A DNA stretch of 64,000 nucleotides, taken from the NCBI RefSeq assembly GCF_000686045.1, contig NZ_JMLV01000003.1:62001-126000 (forward strand), written 5' to 3'. The position numbers were made by a program, and so were the translations under genes. This DNA is from Fodinicurvata fenggangensis DSM 21160. GTDB taxonomy: Bacteria; Pseudomonadota; Alphaproteobacteria; Kiloniellales; DSM-21159. The notes under the pieces were generated by a model. The model searched no databases, was not told the origin of the DNA, and worked only from the letters and a program-made list of their open reading frames with translations. Each line of letters opens with the position of its first letter. Position 1 is the stretch's first letter. This document shows, piece by piece, positions 18,360-27,388 of the stretch.

Positions 18360-18854
18360 ATGGACAGAACGGATCAGAGCCTTATTGCAATTCGTCGAAT
18401 TTTTCGGGCGACCGAGCTTTACGGTCGGGAGCTTGCCCGAGCGGCGGGCCTGACAGCCGTGCAGATTCGCGTGCTGCAGATTGTCGAGGAGAACGGGCAT
18501 GCTACCTCGAAGGAGATTTCCCGCCGTATGGGGGTGGCCCAGGCCACGATGACCTCCCTGATCGATCGCCTGGTGGCCAAGGGCATGGTCGAGCGCCGGC
18601 GTTCGGAAGCCGATCGGCGGCAAACCAACATCTTCATTACAGAGGCGGGGCAGGCGGCCGTGAAGAAGGCGCCCGATCCCTTGCAGCAACGCTACGTGAA
18701 GCAGTTTGCCGCCCTCGAGGACTGGGAGCAGGCCATGATCGTGGCCTCCCTCGAGCGTGTGGCCTCTATGCTGGATGCCGAGGAGATCGACGCATCACCT
18801 GTGCTTGATGTGGGTGAGTTCGGATCGCGTGAGGCCAAGCCCCGCGTTCGATAG
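18360..18854 (+). CDS. ectR: MarR-family regulator of ectoine synthesis
   Basis: 164 aa winged-helix regulator. The recognition region ATSKEISRRMGVAQATMTSLIDRLVAKGMVERRRSEADRR (about 48-87, quoted in part only for orientation) is the MarR DNA-binding core with the wing. Divergently placed next to ectA, the position of EctR in other ectoine producers, where it represses ectABC-ask in low salt. Assignment rests on family plus position. Confidence 0.85.
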   Translation: MDRTDQSLIAIRRIFRATELYGRELARAAGLTAVQIRVLQIVEENGHATSKEISRRMGVAQATMTSLIDRLVAKGMVERRRSEADRRQTNIFITEAGQAAVKKAPDPLQQRYVKQFAALEDWEQAMIVASLERVASMLDAEEIDASPVLDVGEFGSREAKPRVR

Positions 18855-18933
18855 ACATCCACCTCATGACAATAGCTGAAGTGGGGGCCAGGCACTCAGG
18901 TCCTGCAGACAAAGCCGCAAGGGACAATACCTG

Positions 18934-19977
18934 ATGATGGCCGTTTCCTTCTGGATCCTCGTCGCACTTGCCGCGACAGTTGTGATCTGGAAAGGCAGCG
19001 GTCTACTTGAAGTCGCGAGTGAACGGCTTGCCGCCTATTACAGACTTCCCGAGATTGTCCGTGGCGCCGTTGTGGTGGCTGTCGGCTCCAGCTTTCCCGA
19101 ACTTTCGACAACGGTCATCTCGGCCGCACTGCACGGCGCCTTCGAACTGGGGGTGGCCGCCATCGTAGGGTCGGCGCTTTTCAACATCCTGGTTATCCCC
19201 GCGCTGTCCAGTCTGTACGGTTCGGGTGAACTGCACGCGAATCGGGATCTCGTCTACAAGGAATCCCAATTCTACATGATTGCGGTGGCGGTCCTGATGC
19301 TGACCTTTTCCTTCGCGGTCATCTACAACCCGGTCGAAGTCGCCAGCAATGCCATTCATGGCGAGGTGACCCGTAGCCTGGCGCTGATCCCCATACTTCT
19401 CTACCTGCTTTACATCTTCGTTCAGTACCAGGACACCCGGGACAATCGTACTCGGGCGACGAGCGAGAACATCCGGCCCCTGCGGGAATGGCTGCGCCTG
19501 GCACTTTCCCTGCTGGTGATCCTGGTGGGGGTGGAAGGACTTGTGCGCGCCGCCATCAGCTTTGGTGAAATCTTTGATACGCCAAGCTTTCTCTGGGGCA
19601 TCACCGTGGTCGCAGCCGGAACGTCGGTGCCCGATGCTTTCGTCTCGGTAAGGGCGGCGCGCAAGGGGCAAGGCGTCACCAGTATCGCCAATGTCCTGGG
19701 CAGCAATGTCTTCGACCTGCTTGTCTGTATTCCGGCCGGCGTGCTGGTGGCCGGCGCGGCCGTAATCAATTTTTCCGTGGCAGCCCCCATGATGGCCATC
19801 CTGACGGCCGCCACCATAGCGCTTTTCGTGGCGCTTCGGACCGACATGGCACTTTCTCGCCGGGAATCGGTCTTGTTGCTGAGCCTATACCTTGCCTTCA
19901 TTTCCTGGATCACCGCCGAGAGTTTCGCGCTCATGGATCTGGTGCCGGGCTTGCCGCCTGCCACGGGCGGGGCGTGA
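18934..19977 (+). CDS. Ca2+/cation antiporter (CaCA, YrbG-like)
   Basis: 347-aa integral membrane exchanger with about ten hydrophobic segments in two inverted halves. The two alpha repeats are evident: GSSFPELSTT with GSALFNILVIPAL near 51-90, and GTSVPDAFVSVRAARKGQG with NVLGSNVFDLLVCIPAG near 228-270. It probably exchanges Ca2+ for Na+ or H+. The start is ATG 18934 or 18937. Its location beside ectR may only reflect a shared ionic-stress context. It is convergent with the next gene, 14 bp apart. Confidence 0.88.
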   Translation: MMAVSFWILVALAATVVIWKGSGLLEVASERLAAYYRLPEIVRGAVVVAVGSSFPELSTTVISAALHGAFELGVAAIVGSALFNILVIPALSSLYGSGELHANRDLVYKESQFYMIAVAVLMLTFSFAVIYNPVEVASNAIHGEVTRSLALIPILLYLLYIFVQYQDTRDNRTRATSENIRPLREWLRLALSLLVILVGVEGLVRAAISFGEIFDTPSFLWGITVVAAGTSVPDAFVSVRAARKGQGVTSIANVLGSNVFDLLVCIPAGVLVAGAAVINFSVAAPMMAILTAATIALFVALRTDMALSRRESVLLLSLYLAFISWITAESFALMDLVPGLPPATGGA

Positions 19978-19991
19978 GTTCAGTCAGGCTG

Positions 19992-20483
19992 TCACAGCCA
20001 GCGGCGCACGCGCTTCCTGTAGTTGCGGTAGTCTTCCCCGAACTTGTCTTCCAGGTAGGATTCCTCGCGGCGGATAACGCCATAGTGCAGGGCGATAAGA
20101 AGCGGTATCAGGAAGATCAGGATCCAGAAGCTATCAAGTACAAGGGCTACGGCCAGGTAGAGACCGGTCATGCCCAGGTACATGGGGTTGCGGGTGTGGC
20201 CATAGATGCCGTCCGTAACGATCGCGGTCGAACTGTGCCAGGGTTCCACTGGCGTGCCGGCTCGGCGGAATCGCAACATGCCCATGGCGATGACGGCACA
20301 GGCCAGGACAGCAAGCAGGGCTCCTGCCAAATATCGGGGCAGGGGTGGAAGGCCGGTTGCAAGCGGCAAAACCAAAACGTCCAGCACGATCCCGAAGCCC
20401 AGTGCCAGGGCGAAGATCAAGGGAGGAGGGGCGATCACCCCGGCCGTATCACGGGATCGGGCAGACTCTTGCGGCCTGGGCAT
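19992..20483 (-). CDS. Isoprenylcysteine carboxyl methyltransferase-like membrane protein
   Basis: 163 aa with about four hydrophobic helices. The C-terminal SAM-binding signature of the ICMT/PEMT fold is present: GIYGHTRNPMYLG near 92-104 and REESYLEDKFGEDYRNYRKRVRRWL at the end. Bacterial members are membrane methyltransferases of mostly unknown substrate. Single gene, convergent with the antiporter. Confidence 0.85.
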   Translation of the reverse strand: MPRPQESARSRDTAGVIAPPPLIFALALGFGIVLDVLVLPLATGLPPLPRYLAGALLAVLACAVIAMGMLRFRRAGTPVEPWHSSTAIVTDGIYGHTRNPMYLGMTGLYLAVALVLDSFWILIFLIPLLIALHYGVIRREESYLEDKFGEDYRNYRKRVRRWL

Positions 20484-20727
20484 GGCGGGCCTCCTTTCCG
20501 GTAGGGGGTCTATCCCAAGTGGGCGGGACTGCCAACGGTCGCAAGGTCTTCTATAAGGCTTTCATGCCATGGGTGCCGGCCCGTCTGAAGCACTGCCTGT
20601 CTTCCATGATGAAGAGTCCATAAAGGGTTGTTATAGTGCGTCCTTACACGCGGCCAGGGCACGTTCCTGTAAGGCGCTGGGCCCGCGGCTGACCTTGAAG
20701 AAGTTATATAAAACGGGAGGATAGATC

Positions 20728-21729
20728 ATGAGAACAGCATTTGCCCGTACCACACGCCGTCTCGGCCTGACCGGTGTTTCGCTGGTTGCCCTGGCTGGAT
20801 TTGCCGTCAGCGCTCAGGCACAGCAGACCATCACCGTCGGCCATTCCATTTCCGACGATTCGCACTACTCCGTCGGTGTCGACGCCTTCGCCGAGAAGCT
20901 GACCGAGTTGAGCGACGGCGCCTTCACCGTGGACGAACAGCCTTCCGGTGCGCTGGGTGGCGAGCGCGACATGATCGAAGGCCTGCAGATCGGCACACTG
21001 GACGCAGTGATTACCTCCACCGGCCCGCTGGGGAATTTCGTTCCCGAGACCTATGTCCTGGACCTGCCCTTTCTGTTCCGTGACTACGACCACGCCCGCT
21101 GTGTCCTGGATGGCGATATCGGTCAGGACCTGCTGGACAAGGTGGGGGAAAACGACCTGGTGGGCCTGGCCTGGACCGAGAACGGCTTCCGTCACATGAC
21201 CAACAACGAGCGCGAGATCCATACCCCGGAAGATGCCGCCGGATTGAAAGTTCGTACCATGGAGAACGAAATGCACATGGCAGCCTTCGAGGAGCTCGAC
21301 GTGCAGCCGACGCCCATGGCTTTCCCCGAGCTATTCACCGCACTGCAGCAGGGTACGGTTGACGGACAGGAGAATCCCATTTCCGTGATCCTGACCAGCA
21401 ACATGTGGGAGGTTCAGGATCACCTGTCGCTGACCGGTCATGTCTATTCCCCGGCGATCATGCTGGCCTCTCCGGTGCTCTGGGATGGCCTGAGCGAAGA
21501 GGAGCGTGGCTGGTTCATCGAGGCTGCCCAGGCCGGGGCCGAAGCTACCCGTGACATGGTTTCCCGGCTTGAGACCGAAGGCGTCGAGGAGTTGAAGGAA
21601 AAGGGCATGACGGTGGTCGAGGATGTCGACACCAGCGTGTTCCAGGAGGCGGTCGAGCCTTCCTATTCCACCTACACCGACGAGCACGGCAGCGAGATGC
21701 TGGACCGGATTCGCAACAGCGACTGCTAA
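20728..21729 (+). CDS. TRAP transporter substrate-binding protein (DctP family)
   Basis: 333-aa periplasmic receptor with a signal peptide cleaved after SAQA near residue 31. DctP motifs are clear: LKVRTMENEMHMAAF near 172, with the carboxylate-binding Arg position, and QQGTVDGQENPISVI near 209. This resembles the C4-dicarboxylate/sugar-acid branch. A good GGGAGG site lies before the ATG. It is followed by a strong hairpin and then its dctQ and dctM partners. Confidence 0.94.
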   Translation: MRTAFARTTRRLGLTGVSLVALAGFAVSAQAQQTITVGHSISDDSHYSVGVDAFAEKLTELSDGAFTVDEQPSGALGGERDMIEGLQIGTLDAVITSTGPLGNFVPETYVLDLPFLFRDYDHARCVLDGDIGQDLLDKVGENDLVGLAWTENGFRHMTNNEREIHTPEDAAGLKVRTMENEMHMAAFEELDVQPTPMAFPELFTALQQGTVDGQENPISVILTSNMWEVQDHLSLTGHVYSPAIMLASPVLWDGLSEEERGWFIEAAQAGAEATRDMVSRLETEGVEELKEKGMTVVEDVDTSVFQEAVEPSYSTYTDEHGSEMLDRIRNSDC

Positions 21730-21743
21730 GGCCTGTCTCACAC

Positions 21744-21775
21744 AGCCCATCCCGGATATGGATCCGGGATGGGCT
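21744..21775 (+). terminator. Intercistronic hairpin between dctP and dctQ
   Basis: Perfect 14-bp stem AGCCCATCCCGGAT / ATCCGGGATGGGCT with ATGG loop, placed 14 bp after dctP. No T run follows, so it is more likely an attenuator or mRNA stabiliser that keeps receptor levels above those of the membrane subunits than a full stop. Confidence 0.65.
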
Positions 21776-21795
21776 TATCCGGGATACCTGACTGT

Positions 21796-22344
21796 ATGGA
21801 ACGCTTCCTGCGTGTTGCGGACTCCACCACACGCCTGGCGCTGGTGATCGCGGCGGCCATGCTGGTTGTTGCGGCCACTACCGGATTTTACCAGGTTCTG
21901 ACCCGCTTCGTCTTCAATGCCCCCTCGACCTGGTCCGAGGTTCTGACGCGCTCGGCCATGATTTGGTGTGTCTTCCTGGCCATGGCAGCCTGTTTCCGTT
22001 GGGGCTACATGATGGCGGTCGAAGTCATTTACCAGCTTGTGCCGCGGCGGTGCTTGTTACTGGTCGAGGTGCTGGTGGCGCTGGCCTGCCTTCTGGTGCT
22101 CTGGATTCTGCTCTATTACGGCATCGCCATGACTCTGCGGGTCAGCAGCCAGACCCTGTCAGGTCTCTATATCTCGATCGCCTGGATCTATGCCGCGATT
22201 CCCGTGGGGGCCGCCTTCTCCATCGTGGCTGTCGTGGCGCGTCTGTTGAGCCAGTTGACAGGGCACGAGTCACTGGGCCGCATGCGGGACGAAACCGAAG
22301 ATGGTTCGGAGGCCAAGGACGAAGGGGAAGGAAAGCGCTCATGA
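21796..22344 (+). CDS. TRAP transporter small membrane subunit (DctQ family)
   Basis: 182 aa from ATG 21796 (MERFLRVADSTTRLAL); an in-frame ATG at 21769 lies inside the hairpin and is unlikely. Four hydrophobic helices; FVFNAPSTWSEVLTRSAMIWCVFLAMA near 45-70 is the DctQ core. The C-terminal tail is charged and cytoplasmic. Its stop overlaps the dctM start (ATGA). Confidence 0.92.
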   Translation: MERFLRVADSTTRLALVIAAAMLVVAATTGFYQVLTRFVFNAPSTWSEVLTRSAMIWCVFLAMAACFRWGYMMAVEVIYQLVPRRCLLLVEVLVALACLLVLWILLYYGIAMTLRVSSQTLSGLYISIAWIYAAIPVGAAFSIVAVVARLLSQLTGHESLGRMRDETEDGSEAKDEGEGKRS

Positions 22345-23615
22345 ACCTGGCGATTGCCATTTCCCTGATCCTGTTGTTCGCCCTGGGCGTGCCCGTGGCG
22401 GTATCCATTGTCCTGGCTTCGGTCATCGGCATCGAGTTCTTCTCGCGCCTGCCACTTTTGATGGTGCCGCAGCGCATGCTGGTCGGGGTCGACAGCTTTC
22501 CCCTCATGGCCATCCCCTTCTTCATCCTGGCAGGCAACCTGATGGCCACCGGTGGGGTCTCCGAGCGCCTGGTGGACGTGGCCAAGTCGGTGGTTGGCGG
22601 GCTGCAGGGTGGACTGGCCATGACCTGTGTCCTGACCTGCATGATGTTTGCCGCGGTTTCGGGCTCCAGTGTAGCGACCACTTTCGCCATCGGCTCGATC
22701 CTGATCCCGGCCATGGTGCGCCACGACTATCCCAAACCGCTGGCGGCTTCGATCCAGGCCTCGTCCTCGGAACTGGGGGTCCTGATCCCGCCCTCGATTC
22801 CACTCATTCTCTACGGAGTCAGTACCGACACCTCGATCGGGCGGCTGTTCATCGCCGGCATTGGCCCGGGGCTGCTGATCGGTGGGGCCCTGCTGACCTT
22901 TCTCTACATCTTCTGTCGGATCCGCGGATATGGCCTGCGGGATCGTGAGGATCGCTCTTCCTTCCCGCGCGCCTTCCGTCGTGCCTGGGTTGCGCTACTG
23001 ATGCCGGTGGTGGTGATCGGCGGCATCTACGGCGGTGTCTTTACGCCGACCGAGGCCTCGGCCGTTGCTGTGGTCTACGCGCTTGTTGTCGGCGGACTGA
23101 TCTATCGCGAGCTGGGCTGGCGCGACCTCTGGCCGGTGCTGCGCAAGAGCGTCATTTCCACGGCCACCGTCATGCTGATCATCGCAGCGGCGGCGCTTTT
23201 CAGCTTCCTGATCAGCCGCTCGGGCCTGCCATCCCAGGTCGCCGGCTGGGTGACTCAGGTCTTCGACAGTCCGGTCAGTTTCCTCTTGGCCGTCAACGTG
23301 ATGCTGTTGATCATCGGTATGTTCGTGGAGACTTCGGCGGCCATTCTGGTATTGGCGCCGATCTTCACGCCGATTGCCGTGCAGTACGGTATCGATCCGG
23401 TGCACTTCGGCCTGATTGTCGTCGTCAACCTGGCGTTGGGCATGTTCACGCCGCCGCTGGGCGTCAACCTCTTCGCTGCCTGTGCCGTGGCCAACCTGTC
23501 CATCGACAAGCTGATCCCCTGGCTGATGCGCTTCGTCCTGGTGGTGCTCGCCTGCCTGATGGCGATCACTTACGTCCCCTGGATTTCCATGGGACTGGTG
23601 GAGTTGTTGTACTGA
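22341..23615 (+). CDS. TRAP transporter large permease subunit (DctM family)
   Basis: 424 aa from ATG 22341; a longer frame upstream only reads through dctQ out of frame. DctM signatures: FSRLPLLMVPQRMLVGVDSFPLMAIPFFILAGNLM, GVLIPPSIPLILYG, and VIGGIYGGVFTPTEASAVAVVYAL near 225. Translationally coupled to dctQ. Completes the second TRAP system; the ligand is probably a carboxylate (family knowledge). Confidence 0.95.
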   Translation: MNLAIAISLILLFALGVPVAVSIVLASVIGIEFFSRLPLLMVPQRMLVGVDSFPLMAIPFFILAGNLMATGGVSERLVDVAKSVVGGLQGGLAMTCVLTCMMFAAVSGSSVATTFAIGSILIPAMVRHDYPKPLAASIQASSSELGVLIPPSIPLILYGVSTDTSIGRLFIAGIGPGLLIGGALLTFLYIFCRIRGYGLRDREDRSSFPRAFRRAWVALLMPVVVIGGIYGGVFTPTEASAVAVVYALVVGGLIYRELGWRDLWPVLRKSVISTATVMLIIAAAALFSFLISRSGLPSQVAGWVTQVFDSPVSFLLAVNVMLLIIGMFVETSAAILVLAPIFTPIAVQYGIDPVHFGLIVVVNLALGMFTPPLGVNLFAACAVANLSIDKLIPWLMRFVLVVLACLMAITYVPWISMGLVELLY

Positions 23616-23655
23616 GGGTCTTGATCGATCAGGCGGTTCAAGCCGCTTAGACGGT

Positions 23656-24504
23656 TCAGAGGATGTCCAGAGGTTGCTTTCGACTTGGCGGCGGGAAGGC
23701 TTGGTCCAGTTCGGCCAGGTCGTCCTGGCTCAACTGAAGATCAAGCGCAGCCCGGTTTTCCTCGACATGCTCCGGTGAGCCGGCCTTGGGAATGGCGATT
23801 ACACCCTCCTGGCGCAGCAGCCAGGCCAGCCCCACCTGGGGCGTACTGGCATTGTGCCGCGCTGCCACGCGTTGAAGCACTGGCTGGTCCAGCATGCGTC
23901 CCTGTTCGATGGGTGAATAGGCCATGATCGGAATCTGCCGTTCTCGGCACCAGGGTTGCATATCCCACTCGATGCCGCGGCGCGTCAGGTTATAGAGGAC
24001 CTGGTTGGTCTGAACCGCCGTGCCGCCCCGCACGGACACCAACTCCTCCATATCCGAGACGTCGCAATTGCTGACACCCCAGTGACGGATCTTTCCGGCC
24101 TCGACCAGTTCCTCGAAGGCCTCGATGGTTTCCCGCAGGGGCGTTCCGCCGCGCCAGTGCAGCAGGTAGAGGTCGAGGCAGTCCGTACCCAGTCGCTCCA
24201 GGCTGCGTTCGCAGGCCTTGACGGTGCCCTGCTTGCTGGCATTGCTCGGCAGCACCTTGCTGACCAGGAAGGCTTCGTCCCGCCGCCCGGCAATCGCCTC
24301 GCCAACGAGCTGCTCAGCGGCGCCATTTCCGTACATCTCGGCCGTGTCAATCAGGGTGAGGCCCAGGTCCAGACCGCAACGCAGAGCGGCGATCTCCTCC
24401 TCGCGCGCGCGCAAGCCGTCGCCCATGTACCAGGTACCCTGGCCCAGAGCCGGTACCGTTTCGCCGGAGGGGAGGGTACGGGTCGGGAGGGCGGACTTGG
24501 GCAC
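23656..24504 (-). CDS. Aldo/keto reductase
   Basis: 282-aa NADPH-dependent reductase, (beta/alpha)8 barrel. The catalytic tetrad is readable: Asp and Tyr in [11 protein letters not shown], Lys in FLVSKVLPS and His in LYLLHWRGG. The C-terminal cofactor segment [18 protein letters not shown] is typical. Similar to DkgA/YeaE-type reductases of broad aldehyde and ketone range. Monocistronic, convergent with dctM. Confidence 0.93.
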   Translation of the reverse strand: MPKSALPTRTLPSGETVPALGQGTWYMGDGLRAREEEIAALRCGLDLGLTLIDTAEMYGNGAAEQLVGEAIAGRRDEAFLVSKVLPSNASKQGTVKACERSLERLGTDCLDLYLLHWRGGTPLRETIEAFEELVEAGKIRHWGVSNCDVSDMEELVSVRGGTAVQTNQVLYNLTRRGIEWDMQPWCRERQIPIMAYSPIEQGRMLDQPVLQRVAARHNASTPQVGLAWLLRQEGVIAIPKAGSPEHVEENRAALDLQLSQDDLAELDQAFPPPSRKQPLDIL

Positions 24505-24699
24505 GGGAAGCCTCCTTCAGTCATTGCGTCATGAATATGATCGGCAGGAGGGTATATTTGGGCATTCATTCCGTCACCCCATGTCTTTCAAGCCTCTCCT
24601 TCGGTGGGCAAGGAGCGACACGAGCATCCGGTTCCGCCATTCAACGCGCGTCCCATTCCTCCAAGGGCAGTAAGTGGCGTCGCTGTGGCCATTACGAAC

Positions 24700-24845
24700 G
24701 AGTCAATGGGCTTCGTGTCAAGATACTTTGCCGGCAACTCCCGGTTGCCCACGCCCTTGATTTTGGCTCCGAAATAACTTTCGTCCACCTTGATCTCACC
24801 GGCAAACGGCATTTCGTCCCTAGATCCTCTGAAAAACAGTCTCAC
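24700..24845 (-). pseudogene. IS1595-family (ISXO2-like) transposase remnant
   Basis: A short minus-strand stretch encodes FAGEIKVDESYFGAKIKG, which matches the conserved DDE-region phrase of ISXO2/IS1595 transposases (EVEVDESYFGG). Nothing else of the transposase is intact on either side and the frame soon becomes meaningless, so this is an old fragment. It marks the beginning of a scrambled segment. Confidence 0.5.
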
Positions 24846-24958
24846 ACTAAAGAGTAATTGTAATAAGCTGCTTTATTCTTTCCATGACAAGATGACGTGA
24901 TGACCACAAAAAGCCCGAGAAGACCCGCAAGGATGACCTGTGCAGAGGGCAGCCCTAA

Positions 24959-25370
24959 TGGCTGAAGACGCGGGGCACTTCGGTCAGGGTGCAGGCGTAT
25001 CCGGGCAAGGGACGGTTCGATGTGATCGTCGTCGGTGCAGGCATCAGCGGCGCTCTTCTGGCCGAAACCCTGACGCGGGCTGGCAAGCGGGTGCTAATCC
25101 TCGATCGACGTGCGCCGGTGCGCGGGTCAACGCCCGCGTCGACCGCGATGATCCAGCATGAGATAGATGTGCTGCTGATTGATCTGCAGGCCGAACGGGG
25201 GCGGGCCGAGGGTGATGCGGCCTGGCAGCCGATCGGTCCGCGCGGTGAACGAACTGCTGGCTCTGGTGGTGGATCTGGGGCTCGACTGCCGAATGACGCG
25301 CAAGCCTGCGCTGTATCTGTCCGGCGACCAGATGCACGCGGACGCTCTACGGCATCGCGGCCTAGGCCGA
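24959..25370 (+). pseudogene. Remnant of a DAO-type FAD oxidoreductase
   Basis: The N-terminal part (YPGKGRFDVIVVGAGISGALLAETL, then RGSTPASTAMIQHEID) is a clear FAD-binding fold. A frameshift around 25200-25240 moves the similarity to another frame (LLALVVDLGLDCRMTRKPALYLSGD), after which it stops near 25365. The gene thus keeps about 130 codons of a roughly 400-codon family. It runs head-on into the truncated esterase on the opposite strand. Confidence 0.7.
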
Positions 25371-25809
25371 ATTCCTTCATGAGCTTTCGCCTTAGCGATG
25401 CCAAGATTGCGGGCTCGCCTGCTCCGGGCATCTGATCGCCCGGCCTGAACCAGTTCCAGCAGGACGCCGCATTGTCGGCTCCGGTCTGCGCCGGATAGGC
25501 AAGGGCGAGGCCATTCTTCTCGGACAGTGCGTTCATGTGGGTGCCGAGGGCAAAATAATCCGGGGTTTGCTGGCAGCCATGCAACATAAGAATCAAACCT
25601 TTGGGCCGCGTTGGCTGGCTCGCGGGCAGGTAGATCTTGTAGCTGCGCGATCCTGCCCTGCTACAATATGCGCGGGCCAAATACTGCGCGCCCTTTGGAA
25701 TGCGAGGCGAGGCCTCGAACCTGTCTGACCAGGGCATTGCCCCGTAAACACGCGATTGGCTGCGCGCTGCCCCCAGCGTGCCGCGCGCCTTTAGCGCTGT
25801 CACTGTCAT
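25345..25809 (-). pseudogene. Truncated PHB-depolymerase-type esterase
   Basis: Codes for the N-terminal half of a family of extracellular polyhydroxybutyrate/feruloyl esterases: YKIYLPASQP, LILMLHGCQQTPDYFALGTHMN, ALAYPAQTGADNAASCWNWF, then GEPAILASLRRKLMKEFGLGRDAV. Similarity ends where the GxSxG nucleophile segment (VAGLSAGGAM in the family) should follow; the sequence instead runs into the antisense of the FAD oxidoreductase remnant. No catalytic Ser, so it is inactive. The start is ATG 25809 or 25842. Confidence 0.7.
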
Positions 25810-26086
25810 GGCGGCATTGCCGTGGTCGGTCAGGCTGCGCAATCGCGATCACTCAGACCGCAACAGGGTCGTTTCATCTCCCATACATGCCGCGCATCCA
25901 TGCCGCGCAGAAGAGCATCGACCGAAAAACAGGCCAAGCCGCCGGGCCGTTCGCATGTCACGCCATCACCGCATACGTAATTTCCGACCCTCCTCACCAA
26001 AGATTATAAAAGCAATACTAAATCACGAACCGCTGCGTCCTGCGAGGGCGCGCGGACGGGTTCGCCCCATCACCAAGGAAACTATC

Positions 26087-26161
26087 ATGCATCAGATCAT
26101 CTACATTGTCGGGGCAGTGGTCATCGTCATTGCAATTCTCAGCTTTTTTGGCCTGCGCTGA
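26087..26161 (+). CDS. 24-aa single-span membrane peptide
   Basis: MHQIIYIVGAVVIVIAILSFFGLR: a short peptide with one hydrophobic helix and a terminal Arg. An AAGGA ribosome site precedes the ATG by 7 bases. Tiny membrane peptides with this IIYIVGxVVIVxxILSFxGLR style recur in alphaproteobacteria (from memory). Function unknown. It survives intact beside two broken genes. Confidence 0.6.
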   Translation: MHQIIYIVGAVVIVIAILSFFGLR

Positions 26162-26288
26162 TCGCGCCTGCAGTCCAAAGATCATTCCAATGGTATCTGA
26201 TACTCAGCCACCGCACTCACATCCTGCCAATATGTCCAAGCAATCAAAGGACATAATCCTCTGAAATCCAGCGGAGAGCAAAATTCAA

Positions 26289-26774
26289 TCAGTCTTCGAC
26301 ACGGGTCCAGACCTGTGTTTCCCCGAAAAGCGGCAGGAACTTATAGACCTTAACACTCAGCGTGTCCGCACCCGCCATCGTGAGGCGGGCACTATATGTC
26401 TTGCCATCATCGGGATTGTAGATTGTGCCTTCGGTCCAAAGGTCAGCGCCGTTGCGGGCTAGCCCCCACAGTACCGTCATTCCGATGACCGGCCGGCCGC
26501 GCTGGTCCAGATCGGGGTTCTCGGAATCGGCAATCGGACTGCTCTTTTCACCGTCAGGGTTTTTTAGCCAGATGATCTTTCCACACAAATACTCTTCACA
26601 TGGCCCAATTCGGACCTGAATTCGTTCATTGCTGTGGAGCCAGAGACCTTCCGGTGTCAGGTTCTGCGCGTAGAGCGAAACCTGCCCAAGGGTCACCCCG
26701 AGCAGCACAACGATCAAAAGGGAAACGATCCTTATTCTCGGCCATCTCTGTCTTGGTTCCGTGCAAAAATCCAT
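26289..26774 (-). CDS. DUF2147 family periplasmic protein
   Basis: 161 aa with an N-terminal hydrophobic export signal (about 14-36). The DUF2147 pattern is clear: LTPEGLWLHSNERIQVRIGPCEEYLCGKIIWL, then DLDQRGRPVIGM, GTIYNPDDGKTYSARL and the terminal GETQVWTRV. The two cysteines in PCEEYLCG could form a disulphide. The family has a lipocalin-like fold and no known reaction. It is likely downstream of the entericidin-like gene on the same strand. Confidence 0.85.
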   Translation of the reverse strand: MDFCTEPRQRWPRIRIVSLLIVVLLGVTLGQVSLYAQNLTPEGLWLHSNERIQVRIGPCEEYLCGKIIWLKNPDGEKSSPIADSENPDLDQRGRPVIGMTVLWGLARNGADLWTEGTIYNPDDGKTYSARLTMAGADTLSVKVYKFLPLFGETQVWTRVED

Positions 26775-26925
26775 TCATCAATGGCCCGTATGATACGCGA
26801 CAGGTCCACAGCAGGCGGCCTGCAAGTTGTGAGCAAGGCCAAACAACATCTGATCACTCTGGCTTCGTCGGACTGGTCGGTGATCCCCAAACAAGGATCA
26901 CCGCATACAGCCTGAACTGCGGAAC

Positions 26926-27063
26926 CTAATCGTCGATCGCCTCTTCGGTGGCTTTCAGATTGTCTTTGGTATCCTTTTTGGCGCCACGCCAAGTGTCGCC
27001 GCAGGCTCCCAAGGACAGAACGAAAGACAGTACGAACAACGAGGTAAAAATGCGTTTGATCAT
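26926..27063 (-). CDS. Entericidin-like small lipoprotein
   Basis: 45 aa from ATG 27063, preceded by a GAGG site. A lipobox LSLGAC at residues 15-20 follows a hydrophobic leader; the mature part GDTWRGAKKDTKDNLKATEEAIDD is the charged amphipathic tail seen in EcnA/EcnB-type peptides. Such lipoproteins are usually stress-induced; the toxin/antidote role described in enteric bacteria is not established for alphaproteobacterial members. Confidence 0.8.
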   Translation of the reverse strand: MIKRIFTSLFVLSFVLSLGACGDTWRGAKKDTKDNLKATEEAIDD

Positions 27064-27388
27064 GGCGAACCTCAGAATTGGGTACATTGCGTCGCCGCAG
27101 CACTGGTCTCTTCTTCGTTGCAAGCGACGGGTCCGGCGGAACATGCCGTTTCAGCTTCGACTCTGATCGGTCCAGGCCATGCGCGATAGGGCCGGAAACT
27201 ACTGAACGTCACTCAGCTTAAGTAGGAGTGCCTGAACATTTGAATCGCCGTTTCGGTTTGCATATGTAAGTCTTCGATATTCGGCATAGTTGTAAATTTT
27301 ACAGAATGGAAAATTTCAATGGGATTTAGTTTTTCCGATTTCCGTGGCATTGATTGTTTCTTTACACATGTTGACGGTCAGAATTTTG
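27064..27388. other. Intergenic region between entericidin and CheB/CheR gene
   Basis: About 325 bp holding two divergent promoter regions. No conserved ORF or RNA gene recognised, and no convincing sigma-factor motif was found by eye. Confidence 0.4.

Noticed and set aside
21963-22340. Extended N-terminus of the second DctM
   Set aside because: The upstream part reads dctQ out of frame; ATG 22341 with ATGA coupling gives the normal DctM length.
24955-25842. 295-aa minus-strand frame as a single esterase
   Set aside because: Only the N-terminal part is esterase-like; the C-terminal third is antisense of a FAD oxidoreductase remnant, so it is a truncated gene read across a junction.
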